From positions 496,001 through 560,000 of the forward strand of contig NZ_JAEDOX010000001.1 of the NCBI RefSeq assembly GCF_017872555.1: a DNA stretch of 64,000 bases. Reading direction: 5' to 3'. The stretch comes from Ruegeria sp. HKCCSA071 (lineage in GTDB: Bacteria; Pseudomonadota; Alphaproteobacteria; Rhodobacterales; Rhodobacteraceae). Below are positions 17,671-26,180 of this stretch, piece after piece; positions within the stretch are counted from its first letter, which is position 1; every line of letters starts with the position of its first letter. A program made the position numbers and the translations under genes. The notes under the pieces are model-generated. The model was not told the origin of the DNA and ran no database searches. It saw only the letters and a list, made by a program, of their open reading frames with translations.

Positions 17671-18693
17671 TTAGGGTATGCGGCCAAGCAAGGAGTCTCG
17701 GGTAACCAAATGGGTCGAAAGCTCCAAAGACTGGCCCGCAGAACTCGTTTCGATCATCCGTATCAATTCCTGCGCAGCTTTTTGACCCATTTCACGGTGG
17801 GGCACGTGAACCGTTGTCAGGGCAGGGATGACAATGCGCGCGATTTCGATGTCGTCAAAGCCGGTAATTGACACATCCTCAGGTACTCGGAGCCCCATTT
17901 TCTGCGCCTGTCTCAATGCGCCGACAGCAAGAACATCGTTTCCGCACAAAACTGCGGTCGGCGGCGTGTCACTCGCCATGAGATCCCTGAACGCCGTCGC
18001 GCCGTTTTCGAACTCATATGTGGCTTCGATCACCATTAGGTCATCCGGCTGCAAGCCGTGCTCAGCCATGGCGCTTTTTATCCCTGCGATCCTGAGCCGC
18101 GCCCGATCATTTCCCGAACTGATACCCGATATCGTCGCAAGACGCGTATGTCCTTGTCTGATGATCTGGTCTGCCAGCGCTTTCATGGCCTTGCGGTTGT
18201 CGAACCCAACTGACGGCACAGGTTTATCCGGCAGAAAGGACCAGGCAACCAGCGCGGGCACTTTCCGTCTGTCCAGGTAATCGTAAATATCTGCGTCCCT
18301 GTCATGACCGATCAGCAACAATCCATCTGCACCCCGTGCAACCAGGGTTCGGATCTGATCCTTTTCCGCTTCGGGTTCATAAGCTGAACTGGAGACCAGC
18401 AGCGTGTAGCCACGCTGATGAATTTCTTCCTGAAACGCTTGTAACCCTCTTGCGAATATCGCGTTCTCCATGGTGGGGATGATGGCACCAATGGTAAATG
18501 ACCGCTTTGCCGCCATCACGCGGGCCGCGAAATTCGGCGTGTACCCCAATTCTTCGACCGTCGACAGGACACGCTTGCGCGTAGCTTCAACAACTTGCTG
18601 CGGGCTGTTCAGACAGCGGGACACTGTCGCGGTCGATACACCCGCGGCCTTGGCAACGTCATCCAGTGTCGGAGCAGACCGATGTTTTGACAT
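17671..18693 (-). CDS. LacI-family repressor, probable regulator of the DHPS operon
   Basis: 340 aa. The N-terminal LacI helix-turn-helix and hinge are clear (TLDDVAKAAGVSTATVSRCL at residues 9-28; GYTPNFAARVMAAKRS), followed by a periplasmic-binding-protein-like sensor domain with DGLLLIGHD and the C-terminal ITGFDDIEIARIVIPALTTV block that LacI proteins share. It is divergent from the TRAP/hps operon, with two LacI/GalR-type palindromes between the genes, so autoregulation and control of the sulfonate genes is the natural reading. The inducer would be DHPS or a catabolite such as sulfolactate (inference). Confidence 0.92.
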   Translation of the reverse strand: MSKHRSAPTLDDVAKAAGVSTATVSRCLNSPQQVVEATRKRVLSTVEELGYTPNFAARVMAAKRSFTIGAIIPTMENAIFARGLQAFQEEIHQRGYTLLVSSSAYEPEAEKDQIRTLVARGADGLLLIGHDRDADIYDYLDRRKVPALVAWSFLPDKPVPSVGFDNRKAMKALADQIIRQGHTRLATISGISSGNDRARLRIAGIKSAMAEHGLQPDDLMVIEATYEFENGATAFRDLMASDTPPTAVLCGNDVLAVGALRQAQKMGLRVPEDVSITGFDDIEIARIVIPALTTVHVPHREMGQKAAQELIRMIETSSAGQSLELSTHLVTRDSLLGRIP

Positions 18694-18756
18694 TCTCGAA
18701 CTCTCAATTCCGGTTGGCTTAAGTTAAGCGCATTTTTCAAATGATGAAAGCATCAA

Positions 18757-18791
18757 TGTAAGCGCTTGCAATATTGATGTAAGCGCTTACA
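18757..18791. promoter_or_regulatory. twin LacI-type operators
   Basis: Two nearly identical 14-bp palindromes, TGTAAGCGCTTGCA (18757-18770, one mismatch) and TGTAAGCGCTTACA (18778-18791, perfect), 21 bp centre to centre and therefore on the same helix face. The core AAGCGCTT is typical of the LacI/GalR family. They lie between the divergent LacI gene and the operon's first gene. A related half-like sequence, TTAAGCGCA, lies at about 18724-18732. Confidence 0.85.
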
Positions 18792-18827
18792 AAGGTGTTG
18801 AGCCGATTCTAAAAGGGAGTCCCGGAA

Positions 18828-19013
18828 ATGGTCCTTGCTGCATCTATCGTCGTTTTCGCGATCTATTTCGCAAACGTTGCACTGGGTGCTTTCGCAGGCA
18901 GCGCATTTCTCGGCGACGTAGGAGAGATGTTGGTTCTGTTCGCGGCGTCGATTTTGTTCGTTGTCGCAATTCTGAAAAAGGAAGCTGACCGAAACGAAAC
19001 AGACGGCAGCTGA
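18828..19013 (+). CDS. small two-helix membrane protein heading the DHPS operon
   Basis: 61 aa with two hydrophobic segments (residues about 4-24 and 34-50, MLVLFAASILFVVAIL) separated by a short GDVGE loop, ending in a charged tail (KKEADRNETDGS). It has a GGGAG ribosome-binding site and lies directly behind the operators, 23 bp before the TRAP substrate-binding gene. No known family comes to mind. By context it may be an accessory to the TRAP transporter, but that is inference only. Confidence 0.75.
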   Translation: MVLAASIVVFAIYFANVALGAFAGSAFLGDVGEMLVLFAASILFVVAILKKEADRNETDGS

Positions 19014-19036
19014 ACTTTTGCTTGGGAGGGCAATTC

Positions 19037-20182
19037 ATGAACAACGACAAGATTGAACTGGCGTCAGCAGAACGTCGCAACTTTCTGAAGCTGAGTGCAA
19101 GTGGCGCGTTCACAGCCGCAATGGTTGCCGGGGCTGGGGGTGTTTTGTGGTCTTCCGAGGCTGCCGCGCAAACCGCGAAAGAAGAGAGTGAGCGCGAAAA
19201 GGCCGCAGACCACGTTATGACGGTGGCTACAGCCTACGTGCTGGGCGCGTCGCGCAGCTATCCGATCATGCAGCTGGACCTGAAGGAAAACATCCAGAAT
19301 GCTACCAACGGCAAGGTCTATGTCAAATTGGCCCCCGGCGGTCAGCTTGGCGCAGGCGGCGCGCTGGTGCAGAAAGTACAGGGTGGAACCATTCAGGCCG
19401 CGCAGCACTCGCTGTCGAATTTTGCACCTTTCGCGTCCACGGTCGACCTGATCAACATGCCGTACCTGTGCGGGTCGAACCAGCGCTTCACCAACCTTGT
19501 CCATTCGGACACTTGGACAAGCGAAGTCCACCCCAAGGTCGAGGCGGCAGGCTTCAAGGCCTTATTCTATGTGAATATCGATCCGCGTGTTGTCGCTGTC
19601 CGGCAAGGTGGCAATGCGGTCATAACCCCGGGCGACATGAGTGGGATCAAGTTCCGTGTTCCCGGATCGAAGATGCTGCAACAATACTATCGTATGGTCG
19701 GTGCCAACCCGACACCTGTGGCATGGGGCGAAACACCTTCTGCGATCAAGCAGGGTGTTGCCGACGCGCTCGATCCGTCGGTCGGGGCGCTTTATGTTTT
19801 CGGTTTCAAGGACATCCTCAGCCATGTCACCTTCACGCAGGCCGTTCCGGACAGTCAGGTTTATTCCTGTAATCTGGAGTGGTTCAACTCGATGCCTGCA
19901 GACGTGCAGGAAGGCATCATGTGGGGTGCCGAGATGACCGGGCATCAGAACCTGTCCAAAGTTCCGTCGGCCCGCGCCTATGCCATGGCCGAGTTGAACA
20001 AAGCTGGTGTTGAATTCCATTCGCTCAGCGATGATCAGCTGGCGGAATGGCAGGATGCCGGTGGGTATCAGCGTTCGGAATGGGATCCGTTCAAGACGGA
20101 ACTGGCCGGTTCGATGGACAACTTTGAGAAGCTGGTCGAAGCGGCCGGTACGCAGGGCAAATACTACGTCCACGACGCCTAA
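19037..20182 (+). CDS. hpsK: TRAP transporter substrate-binding protein (DctP type), probable DHPS receptor
   Basis: 381 aa from the ATG at 19037, chosen because a GGGAGG ribosome-binding site sits 7 nt upstream; the earlier TTG lies inside that site. The N-terminus has a Tat-like signal (ERRNFLKLSASGAFTAAMVA). The body shows DctP-family features: APGGQLGAGGALVQKVQGGT, the conserved Arg segment DMSGIKFRVPGSKML and WGETPSAIKQGVADALDPSV. It binds the anionic substrate in the periplasm and delivers it to the membrane subunits encoded downstream. Assignment to DHPS rests on the hps genes in the same operon; the letter K is assigned by order. Confidence 0.9.
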   Translation: MNNDKIELASAERRNFLKLSASGAFTAAMVAGAGGVLWSSEAAAQTAKEESEREKAADHVMTVATAYVLGASRSYPIMQLDLKENIQNATNGKVYVKLAPGGQLGAGGALVQKVQGGTIQAAQHSLSNFAPFASTVDLINMPYLCGSNQRFTNLVHSDTWTSEVHPKVEAAGFKALFYVNIDPRVVAVRQGGNAVITPGDMSGIKFRVPGSKMLQQYYRMVGANPTPVAWGETPSAIKQGVADALDPSVGALYVFGFKDILSHVTFTQAVPDSQVYSCNLEWFNSMPADVQEGIMWGAEMTGHQNLSKVPSARAYAMAELNKAGVEFHSLSDDQLAEWQDAGGYQRSEWDPFKTELAGSMDNFEKLVEAAGTQGKYYVHDA

Positions 20183-20191
20183 GGTGAAACC

Positions 20192-20215
20192 CGTGGGCGC
20201 CTGCGGGCGTCCACG
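20192..20215 (+). other. stable intercistronic hairpin between TRAP receptor and membrane subunits
   Basis: A 10-bp stem (20192-20201 with 20206-20215, one G-U pair) closed by a C(TGCG)G tetraloop of the UNCG type. No T tract follows, so it is more likely an mRNA-stabilising or processing element than a full terminator. It would let the binding protein be made in excess over the permease. Confidence 0.65.
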
Positions 20216-20289
20216 ATCTTGTACTGCGCGGCCGACAGTGGCCCGTCAAGGCAGGTGCGGACTTGGCTGTTCCATCGCCGGAGGATCAG

Positions 20290-20802
20290 ATGACCGTTCT
20301 TCAGAACATTGACCGAAACGCCGAACGCTGGTTGCTGCTGGTGTTCTACGTGATGCTGGTAATCACCATGGCCATCGAGGTGCTGCGGCGCGAGATATTC
20401 GCCTATTCCTCGATCTGGGGCGAGGAAATCGTACGGTATTCCTTTATCTACCTTGCCTGGATCGGTGCTGCTGCCGCGGTGAAAGAGCGCGCCCATATCC
20501 GGATCGATGTGATCATGCACTATGTCGGGCCGCGCCCCAAGGCACTGCTGTATATCTTCGGCGATCTGGTGATGTTCCTGGTGGCTATCATCGCACTCTA
20601 CTGGTCGTATGAAGCGGTTCACGTTTCGGCCAAGTTTGGTTCCGTTACGGACGGTTTGCGGATTTCCAAGGTTTGGTTCCTGATGGCTGTGCCGACCGGG
20701 TTTGCCCTGATGATCTGGCGGCTGATCCAATCCCTGTTACGCGATCTGAAATGCCTTCGCGACGGCACGCCCGTCTTCGAAGGCGACAAGCTGTTTGACT
20801 GA
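20290..20802 (+). CDS. hpsL: TRAP transporter small membrane subunit (DctQ type)
   Basis: 170 aa from the ATG at 20290, preceded by GGAGG. Four hydrophobic helices (about 14-38, 52-70, 90-112, 132-155) and the DctQ-type WGEEIVRYSFIYLAWIGAAA segment identify the small integral membrane subunit that bridges receptor and large permease. It sits 11 bp before dctM. The frame is open to an upstream TTG at 20263, but no ribosome-binding site supports that start. Confidence 0.9.
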   Translation: MTVLQNIDRNAERWLLLVFYVMLVITMAIEVLRREIFAYSSIWGEEIVRYSFIYLAWIGAAAAVKERAHIRIDVIMHYVGPRPKALLYIFGDLVMFLVAIIALYWSYEAVHVSAKFGSVTDGLRISKVWFLMAVPTGFALMIWRLIQSLLRDLKCLRDGTPVFEGDKLFD

Positions 20803-20813
20803 GGAGAGACCGG

Positions 20814-22142
20814 ATGCTTTGGAATTCCCTCAATCAAACCGTTGAACTGGGCTGGGATTTTTACCTGCCGGTGATCCTGTTCGTAGGCCTGATTGCCTTG
20901 GCCGTGCCCGTTTGGGCCGCCATTGGGACAGCAGCGATTGTAATGCTGATCATGTCCGGTGACCTTCCTCTCAGCCTTGTCGGAGAGAGCCTGTTTACTG
21001 GCATCGACGCTTTTGCCCTGACTGCTGTGCCCTTGTTTATCCTGACCGGGGATGTTTTGGTTCGGACAGGGTTGTCACGCAAGTTTCTGGATGTTGCCGA
21101 GGCTTTGACATGCTTCGCCAAGGGGGGCTTTGGATCGGCCACGGTTCTGGTCTGCGGTATGTTCGCCGCGATTTCAGGGTCGGATGCCGCCGGGGCTGCA
21201 GCGGTAGGCCGGATGACCATCAACCGGTTGGTGGAAAGCGGGTATCCGCGCCCCTACGCCTGTGCTCTGGTCGCGGCAGGTGCCTGCACGGGCATCCTGA
21301 TACCGCCCTCAATCGCCTATATCATCATCGGCCTTGTGCTGGGTATCTCCGCATCGACGCTTTTTCTGGCCGCTCTGATCCCGGGTCTGGCTATCCTGGT
21401 CTCGATCCTGATCACCAACATCATCATGAACCGCCTTTATGCATACGAAGGCGGCGGGATGATGACCATGGGTGAATGGTTGGCCAATCTGGGCAAGGCG
21501 CTCAGGTCCGGCTGGTATGCCTTTATCGTACCGGGTATTATCTTTTACGGTATCTTCTCGGGGCGCCTGACACCGACTGAGGCTGGTGCCACAGCTGTTG
21601 TCGTCACCATCATCATGGGCTTCATCCTGCGTACACTGACACTGGCCGACTTTCCGTCGATGCTGGTCAGCTCTGCCAAGGTGAACGGGGTGATCCTGCC
21701 GATCATCGCATTTTCGGCACCGCTGGCCGAGGCGCTGGCGATCATGGGTGTTCCGCAGGGGTTTGTAACTTCGGTGACCTCGCTGACAGACGATCCGTAT
21801 CTGCTGATCCTGTTGATGATTGGCATCCTGATCGCCGCGGGCTGCGTCATGGAGACGACGCCGAATATCGTGATCCTGGCACCGATCCTGAAACCACTGG
21901 CGGACAATATCGGCATGAACGAGATCCAGTTCTGCATCATGATGATCACCGCGCTGGGAGTGGGCTTTATCACCCCGCCGCTGGGGCTGAACCTGTTTGT
22001 CGTATCTGGCATTACCGGTGAATCCATTCTGAAGATTGCCGCCCGAGCCGTGCCTTTCGTATTGACCATGCTGATCGTGGTGATCCTGATCGCCTACGTG
22101 CCAGCCGTGTCGACAACATTGCTACCTGAAATCTACCAATAG
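20814..22142 (+). CDS. hpsM: TRAP transporter large permease (DctM type)
   Basis: 442 aa with about 12 transmembrane helices, the usual size for DctM. Family motifs include the FAAISGSDAAGAAAVGRMTI region, GACTGILIPPSIAYIIIG and GVGFITPPLGLNLFVVSGI. This subunit forms the Na+-coupled transport path and works with the two preceding gene products. It lies between hpsL and hpsN with 11-12 bp spacings, so uptake and first oxidation of the substrate are encoded on one transcript. Confidence 0.93.
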   Translation: MLWNSLNQTVELGWDFYLPVILFVGLIALAVPVWAAIGTAAIVMLIMSGDLPLSLVGESLFTGIDAFALTAVPLFILTGDVLVRTGLSRKFLDVAEALTCFAKGGFGSATVLVCGMFAAISGSDAAGAAAVGRMTINRLVESGYPRPYACALVAAGACTGILIPPSIAYIIIGLVLGISASTLFLAALIPGLAILVSILITNIIMNRLYAYEGGGMMTMGEWLANLGKALRSGWYAFIVPGIIFYGIFSGRLTPTEAGATAVVVTIIMGFILRTLTLADFPSMLVSSAKVNGVILPIIAFSAPLAEALAIMGVPQGFVTSVTSLTDDPYLLILLMIGILIAAGCVMETTPNIVILAPILKPLADNIGMNEIQFCIMMITALGVGFITPPLGLNLFVVSGITGESILKIAARAVPFVLTMLIVVILIAYVPAVSTTLLPEIYQ

Positions 22143-22154
22143 GACCTGCTGAAC

Positions 22155-23462
22155 ATGCCTCGTGAATATCTGAAAAAGGCAACTTTAACGGCTCAATCAC
22201 ACGCCTCAGAGGTGCATGATACGGTGAAGACCATTCTTACCGATATCGAGGCGGGCGGTGATGCAAAGGCAAGAGAGTACGCCGCCAAGTTCGACAAGTA
22301 CGAAGGGAATGTCTTGCTGACCCCGGCTGAGATTGAGGCCGCCTGTGCAAAAGTTTCCGAAAAGCTGAAGGCCGACATCCGTTTCGCCCACGACAATGTG
22401 CGGCGCTTTGCCGAGACGCAGAAAGCGACCGTATCTGACGTTCAGACCGAGATCGTTCCGGGCTTCGTTGCCGGGCAGAAGGCAATTCCAGTGGATGCTG
22501 CAGGGTGTTACGTGCCAGGGGGGCGATACAGCCACATCGCCAGTGCGATTATGACAGTGACCACAGCGAAAGTTGCGGGATGTCGCCACATCACGGCGTG
22601 CTCGCCTCCGCGCCCTGGCGAAGGGGTTGCGCCTGCCATCGTTTATGCGGCGCATATCTGCGGGGCCGACAGCATTCTGGCCATGGGGGGCGTGCAGGGT
22701 GTTGCCGCCATGACTTACGGTCTGTTCGGTTTGCCGCGCGCCAACATCCTTGTGGGCCCCGGCAACCAGTTCGTGGCCGAAGCCAAGCGCATCCTTTACG
22801 GCAAGGTTGGTATCGACATGATCGCAGGTCCGACCGACAGTTTGATCCTTGCCGATCAGTCTGCCGATGCGCATGTCGTCGCCACCGATTTGGTCAGTCA
22901 GGCCGAGCACGGATACAACTCGCCGGTCTGGCTGGTCACTGATGATCGCGACCTTGCGCAAAAGGTGATGGAACTGGTACCTGCGCTCATCGCCGATCTG
23001 CCGGAACTGAACCGCGAAAACGCCTCGGCCGCATGGCGCGATTATGCTGAGGTTATCGTCTGTTCCAACCGCGAAGAGATGGCCGCCTGTTCCGACGAAT
23101 ATGCACCCGAACATCTGACGGTTCAGGCTGAGGATCTGGATTGGTGGCTGGAACGACTGACCTGTTATGGATCGCTGTTTCTGGGCGAGGAAACAACCGT
23201 GTCATACGGAGATAAGGCGACCGGTACGAACCATGTTCTGCCAACCTCGGGCGCGGCCAGCTATACTGGCGGGCTGAGTGTCCACAAATACATGAAGATC
23301 GTGACGTGGCAGCGGGCTACGCGCGAAGGGTCGAAGCCCATTGCCGAAGCGACCGCGCGGATATCGCGGTTAGAAGGAATGGAGGGTCACGCCCGTGCAG
23401 CAGATGTGCGTCTTGCGAAGTATTTCCCGGACGAGCAGTTCGACTTGACTGCCGATGGATGA
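22155..23462 (+). CDS. hpsN: sulfopropanediol 3-dehydrogenase HpsN (histidinol-dehydrogenase family)
   Basis: 435 aa, homologous to HisD but in a sulfonate operon. The catalytic Glu-His pair (YAPEHLTVQ, about residues 316-324) and the HisD-type zinc ligands (Gln and His in SQAEHG near 248-251, Asp in SYGDKATGTNH near 353, His in EGMEGHARA near 412) are present. HpsN oxidises (R)-2,3-dihydroxypropane-1-sulfonate twice with NAD+ through bound sulfolactaldehyde to (R)-3-sulfolactate. That it is HpsN and not the biosynthetic HisD follows from context: no his genes are near, and hpsO, hpsP and a TRAP transporter flank it. It overlaps hpsO by 8 bp. Confidence 0.88.
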   Translation: MPREYLKKATLTAQSHASEVHDTVKTILTDIEAGGDAKAREYAAKFDKYEGNVLLTPAEIEAACAKVSEKLKADIRFAHDNVRRFAETQKATVSDVQTEIVPGFVAGQKAIPVDAAGCYVPGGRYSHIASAIMTVTTAKVAGCRHITACSPPRPGEGVAPAIVYAAHICGADSILAMGGVQGVAAMTYGLFGLPRANILVGPGNQFVAEAKRILYGKVGIDMIAGPTDSLILADQSADAHVVATDLVSQAEHGYNSPVWLVTDDRDLAQKVMELVPALIADLPELNRENASAAWRDYAEVIVCSNREEMAACSDEYAPEHLTVQAEDLDWWLERLTCYGSLFLGEETTVSYGDKATGTNHVLPTSGAASYTGGLSVHKYMKIVTWQRATREGSKPIAEATARISRLEGMEGHARAADVRLAKYFPDEQFDLTADG

Positions 23463-24216
23463 CCCGCGCACTTTATTTGACCTGACAGGCCGGCTGGCGT
23501 GTATCACCGGTGCCAGCTCGGGACTTGGGCGGCAAGTGGCACGGACTCTTGCCGCAGCAGGTGCCCGTGTTATCGGCGTGGCCCGGCGCAGCGATGCGTT
23601 GGCGGAGATGCAGGCCGAGATTGGCACGCGTGCTGCAACGGTTGTTGCAGACGTTGCAGATCGCGCTGGGGTAGATGCGTTGACACAGGCCGTCGCTTCC
23701 AAGTTTGGCCCCCCCGACATTCTGGTTCATGCGGCTGGCCTGAATGCGCGTGAGGCTGCTGACTATGTTACTCCTGAGGGGTGGGATGCCACGCTTGCCC
23801 TGAACCTGAGCGCGCCGTTCTTCCTTAGTCAGGCGATGGTTCCGTCGATGAAGGAAAAGGGGTGGGGGCGTATTGTCAATTTCGCCTCGCTGCAAACAAC
23901 GCGCGCTTTTCCAGGTGGTATCGCCTATGGCGCATCCAAGGCGGGGATCGGGCAGTTGACACGCGCCATGGCCGAGGCGTGGTCGCCTTTCGGCATAACC
24001 GCCAACGCCATCGGCCCGGGGTTCTTTCCCACCGAACTGACTCAGGCCGTGTTCGACGACCCCAAGCGCGCAGAACGGAACGCCGCGCAAACCTGTATCG
24101 GACGCAACGGACGAATGCAGGATATCGACGGACCGATCCTGTTCTTGTGCTCACAGGCTTCTGACTATGTCACAGGGCAGGTCCTTATGGTTGACGGAGG
24201 TTTCACAGCTAAATGA
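23455..24216 (+). CDS. hpsO: short-chain dehydrogenase HpsO (DHPS 2-dehydrogenase)
   Basis: 253 aa classical SDR: dinucleotide motif TGASSGLG at about residues 18-25, a Ser in the FASLQT strand region, catalytic Tyr and Lys in IAYGASKAGIGQL, and the C-terminal SDYVTGQVLMVDGGFTAK end. In the DHPS pathway HpsO and HpsP are thought to interconvert the S and R enantiomers through the 2-keto compound, so that both can enter HpsN. Which of the pair is called O or P is taken from gene order. It overlaps hpsN by 8 bp and hpsP by 4 bp, so translation is tightly coupled. Confidence 0.8.
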   Translation: MDDPRTLFDLTGRLACITGASSGLGRQVARTLAAAGARVIGVARRSDALAEMQAEIGTRAATVVADVADRAGVDALTQAVASKFGPPDILVHAAGLNAREAADYVTPEGWDATLALNLSAPFFLSQAMVPSMKEKGWGRIVNFASLQTTRAFPGGIAYGASKAGIGQLTRAMAEAWSPFGITANAIGPGFFPTELTQAVFDDPKRAERNAAQTCIGRNGRMQDIDGPILFLCSQASDYVTGQVLMVDGGFTAK

Positions 24217-25193
24217 AGGCTCTGGTTTACAAAGATGTTGAACACATGGTGTTTGACGATGTGCCGAATGCCGAACCGGGCGCATCGGAACACCTGATCC
24301 GGGTCGAGGCGGTCGGCATCTGCGGATCGGACATGCACGCCTATCTGGGCCATGATGCACGTCGCCCAGCGCCCCTGATCCTAGGGCACGAGGCAGCCGG
24401 TGTCATTGTCGACGGATTACGTGCGGGTGATCGGGTAACGATCAATCCGCTGGTAAGCTGTGGTCAATGCGCTGCATGTCGGACGGGTCGCGAAAATCTT
24501 TGCCCGGATCGTCAGATCATCTCGATGCCACCGCGCGAAGGCGCTTTCGCGCAATACGTCTCGATGCCCGGCAGAAATCTTGTCGATGTGCCCGAGGATG
24601 TCTCTTTCGCCAAGGCTGCGTTGGCCGAACCTCTGGCGGTAGGCTGGCACGCAGTCAGATTGGGAATCGAGGCTCTGCATTCTGCGATGGACCGCCGCGC
24701 GTTGGTGATCGGCGGTGGGGCCATTGGCCTTGCAGCAGCCTTGGCCCTGCGGGCACAGGGTATTGAAGACGTTACAATCGCGGAACCAAACGCGTTGCGC
24801 CGGGCTTATCTGGCGGAAATCGAAAGTTTTGCGCTCGTGGGTGCGCCCAATGGGTCTTTCCCGTTGGTCATTGATGCTGTTGGATATGCCGCGACACGGT
24901 CGGTCGCTTCGGCCCTGGCCGCGCCGGGTGGCGTGATCGCGCATGTCGGATTGGGTGAAGATGCCGGAGGTCTGGACGTGCGTCGCATGACCTTGCAGGA
25001 GATCACTTTTATCGGAACCTACACCTACACCGCGCAGGATTTCCGCGACACGGCTCAGGCGATCTTTGACGGCCGTCTTGGCGCACTGAATTGGGTTGAT
25101 GAGCGTGCACTGGCCGATGGCGCGCAGGCGTTTCGCGATATCCGCTCTGGCTCCGTAGCCGCACCAAAGATTATCCTGAGACCCTGGGGATAA
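24213..25193 (+). CDS. hpsP: zinc-dependent medium-chain dehydrogenase HpsP
   Basis: 326 aa MDR-family alcohol dehydrogenase. Catalytic-zinc ligands are in GICGSDMHAYLGHD and ILGHEAAGVI; the four-cysteine structural-zinc lobe is intact (SCGQCAACRTGRENLCPDR); the NAD(P) motif VIGGGAIGLAAALALRAQG follows. It probably acts with HpsO to epimerise DHPS. The ATG overlaps the hpsO stop (ATGA). The rest of the coenzyme domain is short, so the protein is about 15-20 residues smaller than typical sorbitol or threonine dehydrogenases. Confidence 0.82.
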   Translation: MKALVYKDVEHMVFDDVPNAEPGASEHLIRVEAVGICGSDMHAYLGHDARRPAPLILGHEAAGVIVDGLRAGDRVTINPLVSCGQCAACRTGRENLCPDRQIISMPPREGAFAQYVSMPGRNLVDVPEDVSFAKAALAEPLAVGWHAVRLGIEALHSAMDRRALVIGGGAIGLAAALALRAQGIEDVTIAEPNALRRAYLAEIESFALVGAPNGSFPLVIDAVGYAATRSVASALAAPGGVIAHVGLGEDAGGLDVRRMTLQEITFIGTYTYTAQDFRDTAQAIFDGRLGALNWVDERALADGAQAFRDIRSGSVAAPKIILRPWG

Positions 25194-25216
25194 ACCTGAC
25201 AGAACTGGAGGCCACC

Positions 25217-25627
25217 ATGTACAAGAAAATTCTGGTCCCGATGGCTTTGGATCACGGCATTTCACAGCATACGCTGGAAGTCGCGCGTGCCTTGTCCGAA
25301 AACGGGGCCGAGGTCATCGGCTTGCATGTCTACGAAATGCCACAGGGATCGGTCAGCGCCTATCTGGACAAATCCGCAGTGGCCGAAGGATTCGAGCGCG
25401 CGAGGCAGGCCTTGTTGCAAAAGGTTGACGGGCTGGATGGTGTGAAAGCCGAAATCATCAAAGGGCACACCGCCCGCACCATCATTGACTACGCGACCAG
25501 CAACAATGTGGACTGCATTGTCATAGGTTCGCATAAACCGGATCTAAGCGACTACTTTCTGGGATCGACAGCGTCACGCGTTGTTCGTCATGCCCCCTGC
25601 GCTGTACATGTGCATCGCAGAACCTGA
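25217..25627 (+). CDS. universal stress protein (UspA family)
   Basis: 136 aa single-domain UspA: the N-terminal KILVPMALDHG strand-loop and the C-terminal ATP-binding motif region VDCIVIGSHKPDLSDYFLGS followed by RVVRHAPCAVHV. An AGGAGG-like site (GGAGGCCACC) precedes the ATG at 25217. It lies between hpsP and comD on the same strand with 23- and 46-bp spacers, so it is part of the sulfonate transcript. UspA proteins are often placed with TRAP transporters, where some bind ATP and the transporter; that role here is inference. Confidence 0.9.
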   Translation: MYKKILVPMALDHGISQHTLEVARALSENGAEVIGLHVYEMPQGSVSAYLDKSAVAEGFERARQALLQKVDGLDGVKAEIIKGHTARTIIDYATSNNVDCIVIGSHKPDLSDYFLGSTASRVVRHAPCAVHVHRRT

Positions 25628-25673
25628 TTTCCTTAATCGCGCCAAGCGCCCCAACAGGACCAACAGCCCGACC

Positions 25674-26180
25674 ATGAACATAGACAAGAAGATAACCGAC
25701 GATCTGGTGGCCAACGATATCTCGTTCGTCACCACCGTCCCCTGCAAGCAACTGGCAGGCGTCATCGCTGAAATCGACCAGCGAGAGGACATCTATCACA
25801 TCCCGTCCAACAAGGAAGACGAGGGGATGGGCCTGTGCGCCGGGGCATGGATGGGCGGCAAGCGTCCCGCGATCATCATGCAAAACACCGCAATCGGTGT
25901 GACGATCAACACGCTGGCGACACTGATCCAGTTTTACCGAATGCCTTTGCCCATGCTGATTTCCTATCGCGGAGAGCTGCGCGAACCGGTTGCCTGCCAG
26001 GTTGAAATGGCTGTGCATACCAAAGCGCTGCTGGCTCAGCTGAATATCCCGACTTATCACTTCCACCATCAGTCAGATGTTGAGGAGCTCGACACGATCC
26101 TCAAATACACCTTTATGTGCAACAAACCGGTCGCCATTCTGACCGATGCCAGTTTCTGGGGAGGCTATGGCGACCAATGA
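25674..26180 (+). CDS. comD: sulfopyruvate decarboxylase alpha subunit ComD
   Basis: 168 aa from the ATG at 25674 (MNIDKKITDDLVAN); earlier in-frame ATGs lie within the uspA gene and would add a non-conserved extension. It is the pyrimidine-binding half of a thiamine-diphosphate decarboxylase: the conserved Glu is in SNKEDEGMGLCAGAW, and the family segments AIIMQNTAIGVTINTL and PMLISYRGELRE are clear. With ComE it converts 3-sulfopyruvate to sulfoacetaldehyde and CO2. In methanogens the pair makes coenzyme M; in this bacterium the role is catabolic. The stop overlaps the comE start (ATGA). Confidence 0.88.
   Translation: MNIDKKITDDLVANDISFVTTVPCKQLAGVIAEIDQREDIYHIPSNKEDEGMGLCAGAWMGGKRPAIIMQNTAIGVTINTLATLIQFYRMPLPMLISYRGELREPVACQVEMAVHTKALLAQLNIPTYHFHHQSDVEELDTILKYTFMCNKPVAILTDASFWGGYGDQ

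Noticed and set aside
22155..23462. Annotation of the HisD-like protein as histidinol dehydrogenase of histidine biosynthesis
   Set aside because: No his genes are near, and the TRAP, hpsO/hpsP and comDE context points to sulfopropanediol dehydrogenase.
25581..25673. Longer comD start within the uspA gene
   Set aside because: ComD proteins start close to the MNIDKKI position; the extension is a shadow of uspA.
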